Part shown: positions 14,615 to 22,848 of the stretch, piece after piece
Layout of the letters: every line of letters begins with the position of its first letter
Numbering within the stretch: the stretch's first letter is position 1
NCBI GenBank assembly: GCA_028571455.1
Contig: JAPVVG010000263.1
Coordinates: forward strand, 1 to 34,016
DNA length: 34,016 nt
From: Desulfobacteraceae bacterium
GTDB taxonomy: Bacteria; Desulfobacterota; Desulfobacteria; Desulfobacterales; ETH-SRB1
Direction: 5' to 3'
The notes under the pieces: model-generated
Database searches by the model: none
What the model was told of the DNA's origin: nothing
The model's input: the letters and a program-made list of their open reading frames with translations, nothing else
Made by a program: the position numbers and the translations under genes

Positions 14615-14677
14615 TCATTTCTGCGTAATCTGCGTAATCTGTGGATCGGTTTTAAGGTTTTGAATTATTTGCTTCAT
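14615..14677 (-). pseudogene. Fossil start of a second bi-domain dehydrogenase gene
   Basis: This 20-codon frame begins on the base right after the HisF-like stop (TAA-ATG). Its first ten residues, MKQIIQNLKT, are the same as the first ten of the dehydrogenase (MRQIIQNLKT) except K/R. It then runs into an AATCTGCG-family repeat (DPQITQITQK) and stops. Eight of 30 bases differ from the intact start, mostly at synonymous positions. This looks like the remnant of a diverged homologous gene, not a fresh duplication. Its position immediately after hisF is where the ancestral gene would have started. Confidence 0.7.
14620..14647. repeat. AATCTGCG-family repeat at a module junction
   Basis: This copy (CTGCGTAATCTGCGTAATCT then GTGGATC) lies between the fossil and the intact start of the bi-domain dehydrogenase gene. 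Confidence 0.88.
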
Positions 14678-15529
14678 TTATTCACATACATTTGCGACAA
14701 TCTGCGCCTGCCCCGTAGCTTCGGGAAATGGTATTGCGGTAGCTCCTGCAAAGGTTTTATAACTCTCTCTTATTATCGCATCTTTTTCAGCACGGCTCGG
14801 GTAGTTGATTAATACGGCTCTATAAATGCCTTTGAATACGAACAAACTGCCCGCTGCTGCGCCAATAATCCCGAAAGCATTGATCAATGCTGCGATGTCC
14901 TTAAGTGACCCAGCGCCGCCAAGCACTGTGATTGGCAAGTTGATGGCTTCTCGGATTTTATTTACCAGATCAAGATCATATCCCTTCATGGCCCCATCAC
15001 GATCGATGGAATTAATTACAATTTCTCCCGCGCCAAGATTTTCCATTTGTTTTGCGAATTCAACAGGATTTCGACCAGTCGGTGTACCCGCATTGTGGGT
15101 CCATAATTCATGTTTGCCACCACGTTTCGCCTTTTTCACATCCATGATGACGACGATACTCTGATTCCCAACAACCTCTGCCGCCCGCAGCACAAGCTCT
15201 GGGTCACTAATAGCGACTGAACTCATGGCTACCTTCTCTGCTCCCAGACTGATAATTCTCTCCACCTGATCCACAGTCTTTACGCCACCGCCATAGCAAA
15301 GCGGCATCCGACATTCGGCAGCCAAATTCTTGATCATACCGTAATCTGGCTCTCTGTTCTGCACAGCGGCATCGATGTTCAGCACGATCAACTCATCGAC
15401 TTCCTTTTCGTTAAATATCTTTACCGCATTAATTGGGTCGCCCACATACTTCGGCTTGCCAAAGTTTACGGTTTTCACCAACCCACCGTTTTTAACCAGC
15501 AGACAGGGAATGATTCTTGGGCGTAACAT
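14678..15529 (-). CDS. hisF: HisF-like WbuZ protein (amidino-sugar synthesis)
   Basis: This TIM-barrel protein is of the HisF family (283 aa from MLRPRIIPCLLV). Visible features are the N-terminal IIPCLLVKNGGLVKTVNF strand, VDELIVLNIDA and YGGGVKTVDQVERIISLGAEKVA, then INSIDRDGAMKGYD and VLGGAGS. The HisF-typical catalytic aspartates sit where expected at the two barrel halves. Next to a HisH-like glutaminase and a WbpG/PseA-type amidotransferase, it fits the WbuZ group, proposed to channel ammonia to sugar amidination rather than make histidine. No other his gene is nearby. The start is set by the family N-terminus; it begins 2 nt after the HisH-like stop. The trailing ~20 residues are less conserved. 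Confidence 0.88.
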   Translation of the reverse strand: MLRPRIIPCLLVKNGGLVKTVNFGKPKYVGDPINAVKIFNEKEVDELIVLNIDAAVQNREPDYGMIKNLAAECRMPLCYGGGVKTVDQVERIISLGAEKVAMSSVAISDPELVLRAAEVVGNQSIVVIMDVKKAKRGGKHELWTHNAGTPTGRNPVEFAKQMENLGAGEIVINSIDRDGAMKGYDLDLVNKIREAINLPITVLGGAGSLKDIAALINAFGIIGAAAGSLFVFKGIYRAVLINYPSRAEKDAIIRESYKTFAGATAIPFPEATGQAQIVANVCE

Positions 15530-15531
15530 AT

Positions 15532-16146
15532 TTATAACTCCGCAAAATTTTTCAGAAGTTGAACGCCCCATTGATGACTTTTCTCAGGATGAAACTGCAC
15601 GCCAAAGACATTTCCCGAACACACACTTGAGGCATGGTGGCCGTTATAGTCTGTGATCGCAAGCACATGGTCTTGGTCATTCGGAAGGAAGTAATAAGAG
15701 TGTAAAAAATAAAAGCGCGCTCCCGTACCTAAATTTTCGAACAAACCTTCGGCGTGGCGTGGCGTCACATCGTTCCAACCCATGTGGGGAAGGTGTGTTT
15801 TCTGATCAAAGGAGGCAGTGTCAAATTTCTTGACCTCTGCATCAATCCACCCCAGTCCGTCCAATAACCCCTCATCACTTCTCTTAGCCATCATTTGCAT
15901 ACCCACGCAAATTCCTAAAACAGGTGTGTTTTTGTTGACTACCAATTCATCGAGCGTATCCCTCATGCCTGATTCGTTTAAGCGTCTCATCGCCCAGTCA
16001 AAGGCACCCACTCCAGGGAGGATGATCTTATCCGCGGCAAGCAGTTCTTCTGGCGAGGAAGCGATTTCAGCCGCGATATTCAACCGTTTGTAGATATTCG
16101 CAAAGGCGTGGATATTACCCAAACCATAGTTCACAATGGCAATCAT
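15532..16146 (-). CDS. hisH: HisH-like glutaminase WbuY (amidino-sugar synthesis)
   Basis: This 204-aa class I glutamine amidotransferase releases ammonia from glutamine. The catalytic triad is complete: nucleophile C80 in LGICVGMQ, and H186 and E188 in QFHPEKSH. The N-terminus IAIVNYGLGNIHAFANIYKRL and the ILPGVGAFDWAMRRL segment are HisH-typical. It overlaps the amidotransferase gene upstream by 4 nt (ATGA) and is followed 2 nt later by the HisF-like gene. In characterised systems the HisH/HisF pair supports but is not strictly required by WbpG/PseA enzymes. I read it as a dedicated sugar-locus paralogue. Confidence 0.9.
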   Translation of the reverse strand: MIAIVNYGLGNIHAFANIYKRLNIAAEIASSPEELLAADKIILPGVGAFDWAMRRLNESGMRDTLDELVVNKNTPVLGICVGMQMMAKRSDEGLLDGLGWIDAEVKKFDTASFDQKTHLPHMGWNDVTPRHAEGLFENLGTGARFYFLHSYYFLPNDQDHVLAITDYNGHHASSVCSGNVFGVQFHPEKSHQWGVQLLKNFAEL

Positions 16147-17288
16147 CGTTTGCCGCCCAGTTCCAAGCCGAATAACTTCATCAGCTTTGCACCCACCATG
16201 TAAATATTTTGCTGGGACTTGTAATCCTTGTATGACTTGTGGGGACTGTCCATATAGACCTGCAATTCCTCTACAGAAATTCCGAGTTTTGTCGCTACAT
16301 ACTCAAACTCTTGCTTTATGCTATCTTCATCATAAGGAGAGTGCGATAACTTTTCCAGAGCCTCTTCTCTCGACATCTGATCCGTCAGTATCAGACTCGA
16401 GTATTGGACTTTCCTCGTGTCATATCCAAATTTCTTAAACAGCCAGTAGCCCTCGTAAAACTTTGTAAATCTTGATTCAAAATGTTTTTGGGGGTAGGTT
16501 TGCCAACCGAATTTTTCAGCAAGTAACTGCATGGCTTCTGCTTTCCGATAGGAAATGTAATTGAGTGGGGTGATGACTTTTATCCCCTTGATATAACGGA
16601 GATAAACTTTATGGCGCAGGATAGTTGTTAAAGGGAAGGTGACCAACGGCCTGGTTCCAAACTGTTTATGGATATCTTTAATCTGAATTGAATCGGATTG
16701 ATAATACATCCATTCAATTGGATTTCTAATACACTCCGTGGAATAGTTTGCGCCAGTCAAAATGTATCTGACCTTATGTCGTTCCGCAAACTTATACATC
16801 ATTGCAAAGAACGCATGATCTTGCGGTGTATCAATGTGCGGGACACCGGACTTGAAGAAAGCCAACTGAAGATCCCGCATTTCCTCCCAATCAATAACTT
16901 CTGTGTATAAATCCAAGTCTAATTTATCGACCAACACCTCAATATTATTGACTGCCTCCTGTGAATCCCATCCCGCATCTACATGAAATACCAAAGGCCG
17001 TAGCCCCAGTTTCTCCTTTGCAATGTAGGTCAAGTAAGAACTGTCTATGCCCCCACTCATTCCCATAATACAATCAAAATCCTTCTCTTCCCCCTCCTTT
17101 TCAATCTTCTTTACTATCTTTTGAAGCGATTCCCATCCTTTCTCATCAGTATGCCAGTTTGGGAGAATATTTTTATAAAACCGATTGCAATGGTCACAGA
17201 CCCCTTTATCGTCAAAAGTGATCTTAGTGTCAGTGGTGTCCATAACGCAATTTGTGCAGATTTGGTAAGTTCGTTGATTCATTTTCAT
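16143..17288 (-). CDS. wbuX: N-acetyl sugar amidotransferase (WbpG/WbuX/PseA family)
   Basis: This ATP-dependent PP-loop enzyme converts an N-acetyl group on a sugar into an acetamidino group. Two CxxC pairs near the N-terminus (C11/C14, C31/C34) form the zinc-binding element. The PP-loop MSGGIDSS is at about residues 77-84, followed by PLVFHVDAGWDS and LTGANYSTE, all as in WbpG/PseA. Length (381 aa) is normal. An AGGAG site 5 nt before the ATG supports the start. In Pseudomonas the WbpG substrate is a diacetamido mannuronic acid, and in Campylobacter PseA acts on pseudaminic acid. The window has no di-N-acetyl mannuronate genes, so the nonulosonic acid made by the upstream genes is the more attractive substrate here (inference). 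Confidence 0.9.
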   Translation of the reverse strand: MKMNQRTYQICTNCVMDTTDTKITFDDKGVCDHCNRFYKNILPNWHTDEKGWESLQKIVKKIEKEGEEKDFDCIMGMSGGIDSSYLTYIAKEKLGLRPLVFHVDAGWDSQEAVNNIEVLVDKLDLDLYTEVIDWEEMRDLQLAFFKSGVPHIDTPQDHAFFAMMYKFAERHKVRYILTGANYSTECIRNPIEWMYYQSDSIQIKDIHKQFGTRPLVTFPLTTILRHKVYLRYIKGIKVITPLNYISYRKAEAMQLLAEKFGWQTYPQKHFESRFTKFYEGYWLFKKFGYDTRKVQYSSLILTDQMSREEALEKLSHSPYDEDSIKQEFEYVATKLGISVEELQVYMDSPHKSYKDYKSQQNIYMVGAKLMKLFGLELGGKR

Positions 17289-17295
17289 GAAACTC

Positions 17296-18174
17296 CTATG
17301 CCGATTGTAAAGAACACAATTTAGCTCGTATCAATATCGAACGATATCGTGATGTATAGGGGATTGCCAATGTTACTTTCCGACCAATAAATTTCTTGAT
17401 GATGCTCTTTGCGAAGTTAATAATCCCATCCTTACGCATCCTTCTTATCTCCACAATCGAAAAACCCGCTTCAGACAAATATCCTGTGAGGTGGTGCTCA
17501 CCGGCAAAAACAAGATGATCGGGCAAGTCCAATTCGGTGGGCACTTCATGACTATCGCCAAGGTCGCCAATATTGCCTGTTTCGAGATAGAATTCACCAT
17601 TGTCCGCCAAGACGTTTTTTATCTCCCCTAAGAATACGCGAAAGTCCGGGATATGGGAATAGACATGCACCAGGGACACAAAATCGAATTTTTCTGTTAC
17701 ATCATGCAGATACTTCTCACTAATTTTGAGCCCACGTGCCCTCGCCCGAGTCGCTTTTGGTTTCATCGGCTCGATACCTTCAATTCGGCTACCCAAGTGT
17801 GCTAACGCAGACACCGCCTCAACGATCTCACCATAACCGGCGCCCACGTCCAACCAAGATATTTCTCGAGGATTTGACCAGACATCGTTGAACATCAAAG
17901 CGAGTATCTTCTTGTAGCGGATCACATTGCTTCTTACACGACGGACAACGGCAGTCCTCCCATGCTCTACATTGCTGTGAATGCCGGTTTCAACGCCCTC
18001 ACGAATCAAGGATTGTATGGGGCGCGGGTTCACATAAACGAGTCCACACACTGAACATTTTACTGCCGTAAACCCATTCTCTTTCGCCCAAGGTGAACTT
18101 TTTGATTCGTCACAGAACGGGCAATTAATGGTCTCAGTGTTAGTCTCGGCATTCATTGCGGTAGTTTTTCTCAT
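17296..18174 (-). CDS. Class I SAM methyltransferase with N-terminal zinc ribbon
   Basis: This 292-aa protein has an N-terminal zinc ribbon (C18, C21, C40, C43 in CPFC and CSVCGLVYVNPRP) and a methyltransferase domain with the SAM motif WLDVGAGYGEIVEAV near residue 110. An acidic motif follows (RIEGIEP). The family acts on sugars or secondary metabolites; in this locus O- or C-methylation of a glycan residue is likely. The start overlaps the upstream GT stop by 4 nt (ATGA), and 7 nt separate it from wbuX. The last 70 residues are basic and could lie on the membrane, but no clear helix is seen. The target is unknown. Confidence 0.85.
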   Translation of the reverse strand: MRKTTAMNAETNTETINCPFCDESKSSPWAKENGFTAVKCSVCGLVYVNPRPIQSLIREGVETGIHSNVEHGRTAVVRRVRSNVIRYKKILALMFNDVWSNPREISWLDVGAGYGEIVEAVSALAHLGSRIEGIEPMKPKATRARARGLKISEKYLHDVTEKFDFVSLVHVYSHIPDFRVFLGEIKNVLADNGEFYLETGNIGDLGDSHEVPTELDLPDHLVFAGEHHLTGYLSEAGFSIVEIRRMRKDGIINFAKSIIKKFIGRKVTLAIPYTSRYRSILIRAKLCSLQSA

Positions 18175-19346
18175 TTTTGCTGATTCTTGAAATGCCCGCG
18201 GTCTCTTGCAATGGCTTCCAGTGCCTTTTTTAGTTCTTCAGTTTCCGTGGTATAAGCGTAAACGCTACGCGGCAACATTGACATATTTTTCTGCCAAGTT
18301 TCCAAGTGTTCCGGCTTAATACTACAAAGGGTATCCACCACTTTTTCAACGTCTTCATCCTCAATAATCAAACCAATATTATAGCGTTCAACATCCCTGG
18401 CATCTCCACTTCTTGCCAGACTTATGATTGGCGTCTGAAAAGAACAACTTTCATAAAATCGATTAGTTCTAGCCCAGCGCCAGTTCCAGTCTCCGGGGGC
18501 GGGGAATGGATAGCACCCCCATACCAAGTCCACTCTACCATACAAACCGGGCAAATCATCTGGGGAATGGAACTCCCCGAGAAACTTGACATTACTTAAC
18601 TTCTGAGAGCGCTCACTGATATCAACCGGCTTCATTGGATAGCCCGCCACCACAATTTCAATGTCTTGAGGGCACGCCATCGCAAGTGCTTCCAGTACTT
18701 GCCACGACCAGTCACAGCGCAAAAGACCAAAGTAGCCAATGCGCAGGGGCCTATCAACCAGCGGTCTGCCATTCAAAGACTCTGCAATCTCATGTGAAAT
18801 CGCCGTCTCTCCAAGAGATGATTCCAGCTTGTTTTCAATAACCATTGCCGGAACCGATGCTTTCAGCCATTTGCGGTAATAGGTATCAATAAAGCCCGGT
18901 GCCGTTGCTACCAATAAAGAACACGCGTTGACAAAATGTTTATCAATTATTCGAATCAAGCGACCTTTTAGACTTGGGGCAACTTGTATCTCACGGATAT
19001 CACCTATTTCGACAACAACTGGTTTGCCTAACCCAAAGCCGGCAAGAAGCGCCATAAAAGCCATATCTTCGCCTGAGGCATAGACAATATCATTACGCCG
19101 CATGGCACGCCGCATTTTTGGGAGGACAGTAGCCATCTTCACAAGTCGTTGCATATAGTGCCCGTGCGGTATTTCACCTAAACTGTCAACGGGGCAATCG
19201 GGCATCCGCCCGCTATGGTAATCCCGTTCAAAAGCCACAGCTTCGACTGCGAAACCCGCTTGCTTGAGCATGGCGATACGCTTGGAATCTCTCGGGTGCC
19301 CGAGCACCGGCAGAACACTGAGCACTCGTAGATTATCAAGATTCAT
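18171..19346 (-). CDS. Glycosyltransferase, GT4-like (GT-B fold)
   Basis: This 391-aa predicted glycosyltransferase has two Rossmann-like halves. The N-terminal half shows LRVLSVLPVLGHPRDSKRIAML, VYASGEDMAFMALLAGFGLGKPVVVEIGD and CSLLVATAPGFID. The C-terminal half shows LRIGYFGLLRCDWSWQVLEAL, NVKFLGEFHSPDDLPGLYGRVDLVWGCYP and FYESCSFQTPIISL, equivalent to the donor-binding Glu segment of GT4. It is likely cytoplasmic and adds one residue of the repeat unit. It is coupled to the methyltransferase gene by an ATGA overlap. Family membership is by overall pattern, so the exact class is less certain than for its neighbours. Confidence 0.8.
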   Translation of the reverse strand: MNLDNLRVLSVLPVLGHPRDSKRIAMLKQAGFAVEAVAFERDYHSGRMPDCPVDSLGEIPHGHYMQRLVKMATVLPKMRRAMRRNDIVYASGEDMAFMALLAGFGLGKPVVVEIGDIREIQVAPSLKGRLIRIIDKHFVNACSLLVATAPGFIDTYYRKWLKASVPAMVIENKLESSLGETAISHEIAESLNGRPLVDRPLRIGYFGLLRCDWSWQVLEALAMACPQDIEIVVAGYPMKPVDISERSQKLSNVKFLGEFHSPDDLPGLYGRVDLVWGCYPFPAPGDWNWRWARTNRFYESCSFQTPIISLARSGDARDVERYNIGLIIEDEDVEKVVDTLCSIKPEHLETWQKNMSMLPRSVYAYTTETEELKKALEAIARDRGHFKNQQK

Positions 19347-19379
19347 ACTTTCTATTTTTCTTAACCCTGCTTGCCATAG

Positions 19380-20183
19380 TTATTTACGAATTTTTGCTCG
19401 CCAGCCCCGCCAAATACGTATGCAGTGGCAAAAAAGATGATCATACAACAACTTTTTAGCTAAATTCCAAATGGCGTATTTAATGTTGATATAGCATTTC
19501 TTTTTTTTAGAAAAAAACTCATCACGTATTTCTTGACGCCATACCTCACTCTTTTTCAATAAAACTGGGTCAGTTGATAAACCATTGCCCTTGTATATTA
19601 CGCCAAACCGTGGAATTCTTTTATAGTGAGCATGTTCCCTAAGAACAAGTTTGAGAAGCATCCGGTAATCCGCTCCGAGCTTGTGGTCTAACTCATATCC
19701 TCCATTTTTCAATTGCATCTCACGGGAAACAAACCATGCTTGATGGCAGAGCATTTGAGTGTATAGAAAATAAGGGGAAAGATGATCTGGCGAGTACAGA
19801 TATTTTGCACGGGAATGAAGATTGACAATATCAGTATAGAAAAAATCAACCAGGGGATTTGCTTCCATAAATGAAACAACATCTTTAAGTACATTAGCAT
19901 CGTAGAAAACATCACCGGCGTTAAGAAAGCATATAAATTTACCTCGGCTACATGCAAGTGCCTGGTTCATAGCGTCAAAAATTCCGTTATCCTTTTCGCG
20001 TATAACGCGTATCCGCTTGTCACAAGGCAACCGTTCGATAGATCCGTCGTCCGACAAACCATCTTTTATTATGTACTCAAAACCGCACCACGATTGCCCA
20101 AGAACCGAGTCCACAGTACGGGCAAGATCATTTCCAGCATTAAGGCAAACGGTTATAATACTGATCAAATTTCTTTGGTTCAT
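19380..20183 (-). CDS. Glycosyltransferase family 2
   Basis: This 267-aa GT-A fold enzyme has the GT2 opening LISIITVCLNAGNDLARTVDSVLGQS. It also has EYIIKDGLSDDGS with the first Asp motif, DNGIFDAMNQAL and the FLNAGDVFYD DXD-equivalent. HQAWFVSRE and GADYRMLLKL segments are typical of the WcaA/WcaE-like sub-branch. The C-terminus is strongly basic (KKKKC, RIWRGWRAKIRK), fitting membrane association. It overlaps the polymerase gene by 44 nt, implying coupled translation. Sugar specificity is unknown. Confidence 0.9.
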   Translation of the reverse strand: MNQRNLISIITVCLNAGNDLARTVDSVLGQSWCGFEYIIKDGLSDDGSIERLPCDKRIRVIREKDNGIFDAMNQALACSRGKFICFLNAGDVFYDANVLKDVVSFMEANPLVDFFYTDIVNLHSRAKYLYSPDHLSPYFLYTQMLCHQAWFVSREMQLKNGGYELDHKLGADYRMLLKLVLREHAHYKRIPRFGVIYKGNGLSTDPVLLKKSEVWRQEIRDEFFSKKKKCYINIKYAIWNLAKKLLYDHLFCHCIRIWRGWRAKIRK

Positions 20184-21537
20184 GGTATCTCAACACAGAA
20201 AGACTTATAGCCAACATTAAAAAACAAAAAGCTCTCGGATAATAGCGAAAGATCCCCCAACTAAAATACCCTGCTACTATAATAAATATCCCCAATCCGA
20301 ACAGGAAAGCCATAAATGATCTTTTAATTGGATTCCCATTAATAGCTCTTCTGCTTTTATAGCAATGGTATATTATTAATAAAAAAAAGCTGACGACAAA
20401 AAAGACACCTATCAACCCACTTTCGCTAAACTCCAAAAGGAATACATTGTGAACTGGAAATCCTCTCATTCTTTCCGTCAAGTATAGACCTGATTTGTTG
20501 TTTTGATATTCTAAATAATTGTTTTGTCCTACGCCAACTAATGTATTGGCAGGATCTTCCCGAATTATATTAATTGCATTTTTATTTAATTCATTTCGTA
20601 ATGTATGCGCTGCCGAGGTTTTTAAAATAAAATCCTGCTTGAAAATTAATAATCTTTCATAGTTACAAGCCAGGAAAATTAGTGGTATCACAATCAAAAT
20701 GGCGATAATTTTTATTTTCTGTCTTCCTTTATATATAAATAGCCATATAAAAAGCAAAGATATCGATGCAGATCCAATGAAAGCACGGCTTTGAGTGAGT
20801 AGTAAAGTAGTGGCTGATAAAACAATAACGATAAAAGCAATTCTCCTTATTTTATAGAATCTTGGTAATGTTAGAAGTGAAAAACCAAGAATGCTAATAG
20901 TTCCCATCATTACGGCCAACCGTCCCGGTCCCATACTCCCTAATGCTCGATACGCACCAAACCGATAAAACGAGCCGGAAAGAAGGCTGTAATCTACAGT
21001 GTCATAGCCTAAAATATAGTCAAAGTTTATGAGCTGTCCCGTAGTAACCTGTAGAATCGAAAAAACAAATTGAATGACCACAATTCCAAGTACGCCGTAA
21101 ATAACATAATTGATATTATTGTAAACAAATCTGCTATTTCTTAAAAAATAGAAAAAAACAATTAGGATCTTTAACAAAGTGAAGATTTCAGCAATAACAA
21201 GCCTACTGTTCCCGGCCCAAAACAGGGAAAGAAGCGAGAACAGAAAGTAACCAATTAAGAAAAGAAATTCATTTGTTCGGAGCACACTGGATCTTCCTAC
21301 GAGAGAGCCGCGGGTGATAATCCCCGAAATAACCAACATGATAAAAGTGAAATCAATAAAAGCCAATCGCAGATCGGCAGTAGACTTGCCTTGGTAACCC
21401 TCAAAAAAGGTGTAAAAACCCCAATCCAGCGGAATCGAAAATGACAAGATATACATAGCCAGCATCCAGCGCCGGCTTTTGATAAAACAGGCGAAAAAAG
21501 CGAGCATCACGACCGAAATCAATAGTTGCTGACTCAT
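20140..21537 (-). CDS. O-antigen polymerase/ligase family (Wzy-like) membrane protein
   Basis: This 465-aa polytopic membrane protein has about 11-12 hydrophobic helices and a large periplasmic loop before the last group. The loop's end shows the Wzy_C/WaaL signature FPVHNVFLLEFSESGLIGVFF, and an upstream arginine-rich QSRAFIGS segment is also family-typical. With a Wzx flippase in the same operon, polymerisation of lipid-linked repeat units is the likelier role, though ligases share the fold. A GGAA site 6 nt before the ATG supports the start. No chain-length regulator (Wzz) is seen in the window. Confidence 0.85.
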   Translation of the reverse strand: MSQQLLISVVMLAFFACFIKSRRWMLAMYILSFSIPLDWGFYTFFEGYQGKSTADLRLAFIDFTFIMLVISGIITRGSLVGRSSVLRTNEFLFLIGYFLFSLLSLFWAGNSRLVIAEIFTLLKILIVFFYFLRNSRFVYNNINYVIYGVLGIVVIQFVFSILQVTTGQLINFDYILGYDTVDYSLLSGSFYRFGAYRALGSMGPGRLAVMMGTISILGFSLLTLPRFYKIRRIAFIVIVLSATTLLLTQSRAFIGSASISLLFIWLFIYKGRQKIKIIAILIVIPLIFLACNYERLLIFKQDFILKTSAAHTLRNELNKNAINIIREDPANTLVGVGQNNYLEYQNNKSGLYLTERMRGFPVHNVFLLEFSESGLIGVFFVVSFFLLIIYHCYKSRRAINGNPIKRSFMAFLFGLGIFIIVAGYFSWGIFRYYPRAFCFLMLAISLSVLRYHEPKKFDQYYNRLP

Positions 21538-21588
21538 ATTTTTCCGATACCAAAGCTGAGATTCATGTTGCTGACTGCTGGCATGCCC

Positions 21589-22797
21589 TTAAATTCCTTG
21601 TGGATCTCTTTCAATAGTCTCAAGGAAAGTGTTGATGGCAGACCATACCATTTCCACAGTGATGTTGGAAACACAGGGAAACGGCTGAGAATTGCTTGTT
21701 CTTTTATGAATGCAGTGCCAGTTGCATCCGAAACATTCCATCTTCTTATAAACAATGGCAGGAATTTGCGAGGACATCCCAAGACAGGCAGGATAAGGAA
21801 GAAAACGTCCAAAATGACCGCCTCCTAAAATACAAACACAGGGGATTGAAAGCGCTGCTGCCATATGGACTGCCAAAGTATCATTTGTAACCAGCAATTT
21901 TGCATGCTTGATAACCGCTGCCAATACGTTCAGGCTTGTGCGACCAGCCAGATTTCTCATCGGAACATCCGCTTCACGCAAGATTATCTTACCTGCATCA
22001 GCATCTTCCGGTCCACCACAAATAACTCCGAACCATCCATAACGCTTATAAAGAAGTTTCCCGATATCAATGTATCTATCAGTGGGCCAACGTTTTCCTG
22101 CTTCTGCTGCACCGATGAAAAGAACATAATAATCTGAAGGTATGCCATCTTCCGCAATAATGGCTTTTGCTTCCTCATCTTGTTGTTTACTAATATGCAG
22201 TTTAGGAGTGGAAATCTTGAAATCCTTTGCCCCACCGAGAGAAAGGACAAACTCACCATTTCGCTGCAGTTCATGAACGTCTCCTAATGACGTTGTTATA
22301 AGATGACTATACCACCGTCGGCTGCGTCTCTCCTCCAATTGTCGAAGAGAACCCGAATGTGATTCAAAGCCGATTCGCTGATATGCCCCGCAAAGCCTTA
22401 TAATGGCATCTTCAAGTGCAAACCGTTTTGAAAATCGAGCTTGCACCACAACATCAAATGCATTCTTCCGGAGCTGTTTGAAAATTTCCCAGCGGTAGGC
22501 GAGGTTTGAACAAAACCGATTGGGATTGATGAACAAGAATTCTTTGACCGACAGATTCACTCTCGCCAGTTCTTCCCAAACGGAATTGCCAAGAACTGTA
22601 ACGTCGTACTCATCCGGCGGAAATATCTGACTATAGGCTCGGAATGAATCGAGCCAGAGAATAAAATCTCCAATATTATCAAGCCTGATTATCAGAACTT
22701 TTTGCCGTTCACTTATTTTCTTTTTCAGAGGAATGAGATGAGCCGCAAAATCACTACATTCACGGGCTATGTACAAAAATTTAGAGTGGAATGGCAT
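21589..22797 (-). CDS. Glycosyltransferase family 9 (heptosyltransferase-like)
   Basis: This 402-aa GT-B enzyme is of the GT9 family. After a ~30-residue N-terminal extension it shows KVLIIRLDNIGDFILWLDSFR, the typical GT9 opening. Further on come DVVVQARFSKRFALEDAIIRLCGA, VLFIGAAEAGKRWPTDRYIDI and GVICGGPEDAD, then LVTNDTLAVHMAAALSIPCVCILGGGHFGRF, the nucleotide-sugar-binding end. A Cys-rich stretch (CFGCNWHCIH) follows, as in many GT9 members of O-antigen loci. The usual donor of this family is ADP-heptose, but loci of this kind contain variants, so the sugar is not assigned. It is separated by 51 nt from both neighbouring genes. Confidence 0.88.
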   Translation of the reverse strand: MPFHSKFLYIARECSDFAAHLIPLKKKISERQKVLIIRLDNIGDFILWLDSFRAYSQIFPPDEYDVTVLGNSVWEELARVNLSVKEFLFINPNRFCSNLAYRWEIFKQLRKNAFDVVVQARFSKRFALEDAIIRLCGAYQRIGFESHSGSLRQLEERRSRRWYSHLITTSLGDVHELQRNGEFVLSLGGAKDFKISTPKLHISKQQDEEAKAIIAEDGIPSDYYVLFIGAAEAGKRWPTDRYIDIGKLLYKRYGWFGVICGGPEDADAGKIILREADVPMRNLAGRTSLNVLAAVIKHAKLLVTNDTLAVHMAAALSIPCVCILGGGHFGRFLPYPACLGMSSQIPAIVYKKMECFGCNWHCIHKRTSNSQPFPCVSNITVEMVWSAINTFLETIERDPQGI

Positions 22798-22848
22798 AGG
22801 GAGCCTTTTGGATTATTGATATCAGAACACATCTTAGAAGGGTAGCAA

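Noticed and set aside
14578-14680. Simple target-site duplication around a transposed repeat
   Set aside because: A fresh target duplication would be identical. The two copies differ at 8 of 30 bases, mostly synonymously, which fits recombination between diverged genes better.
14678-16146. Histidine biosynthesis operon (hisH/hisF)
   Set aside because: No other his gene is nearby. The pair is coupled to a WbpG/PseA-type amidotransferase inside a sugar locus, the known setting of WbuY/WbuZ paralogues.
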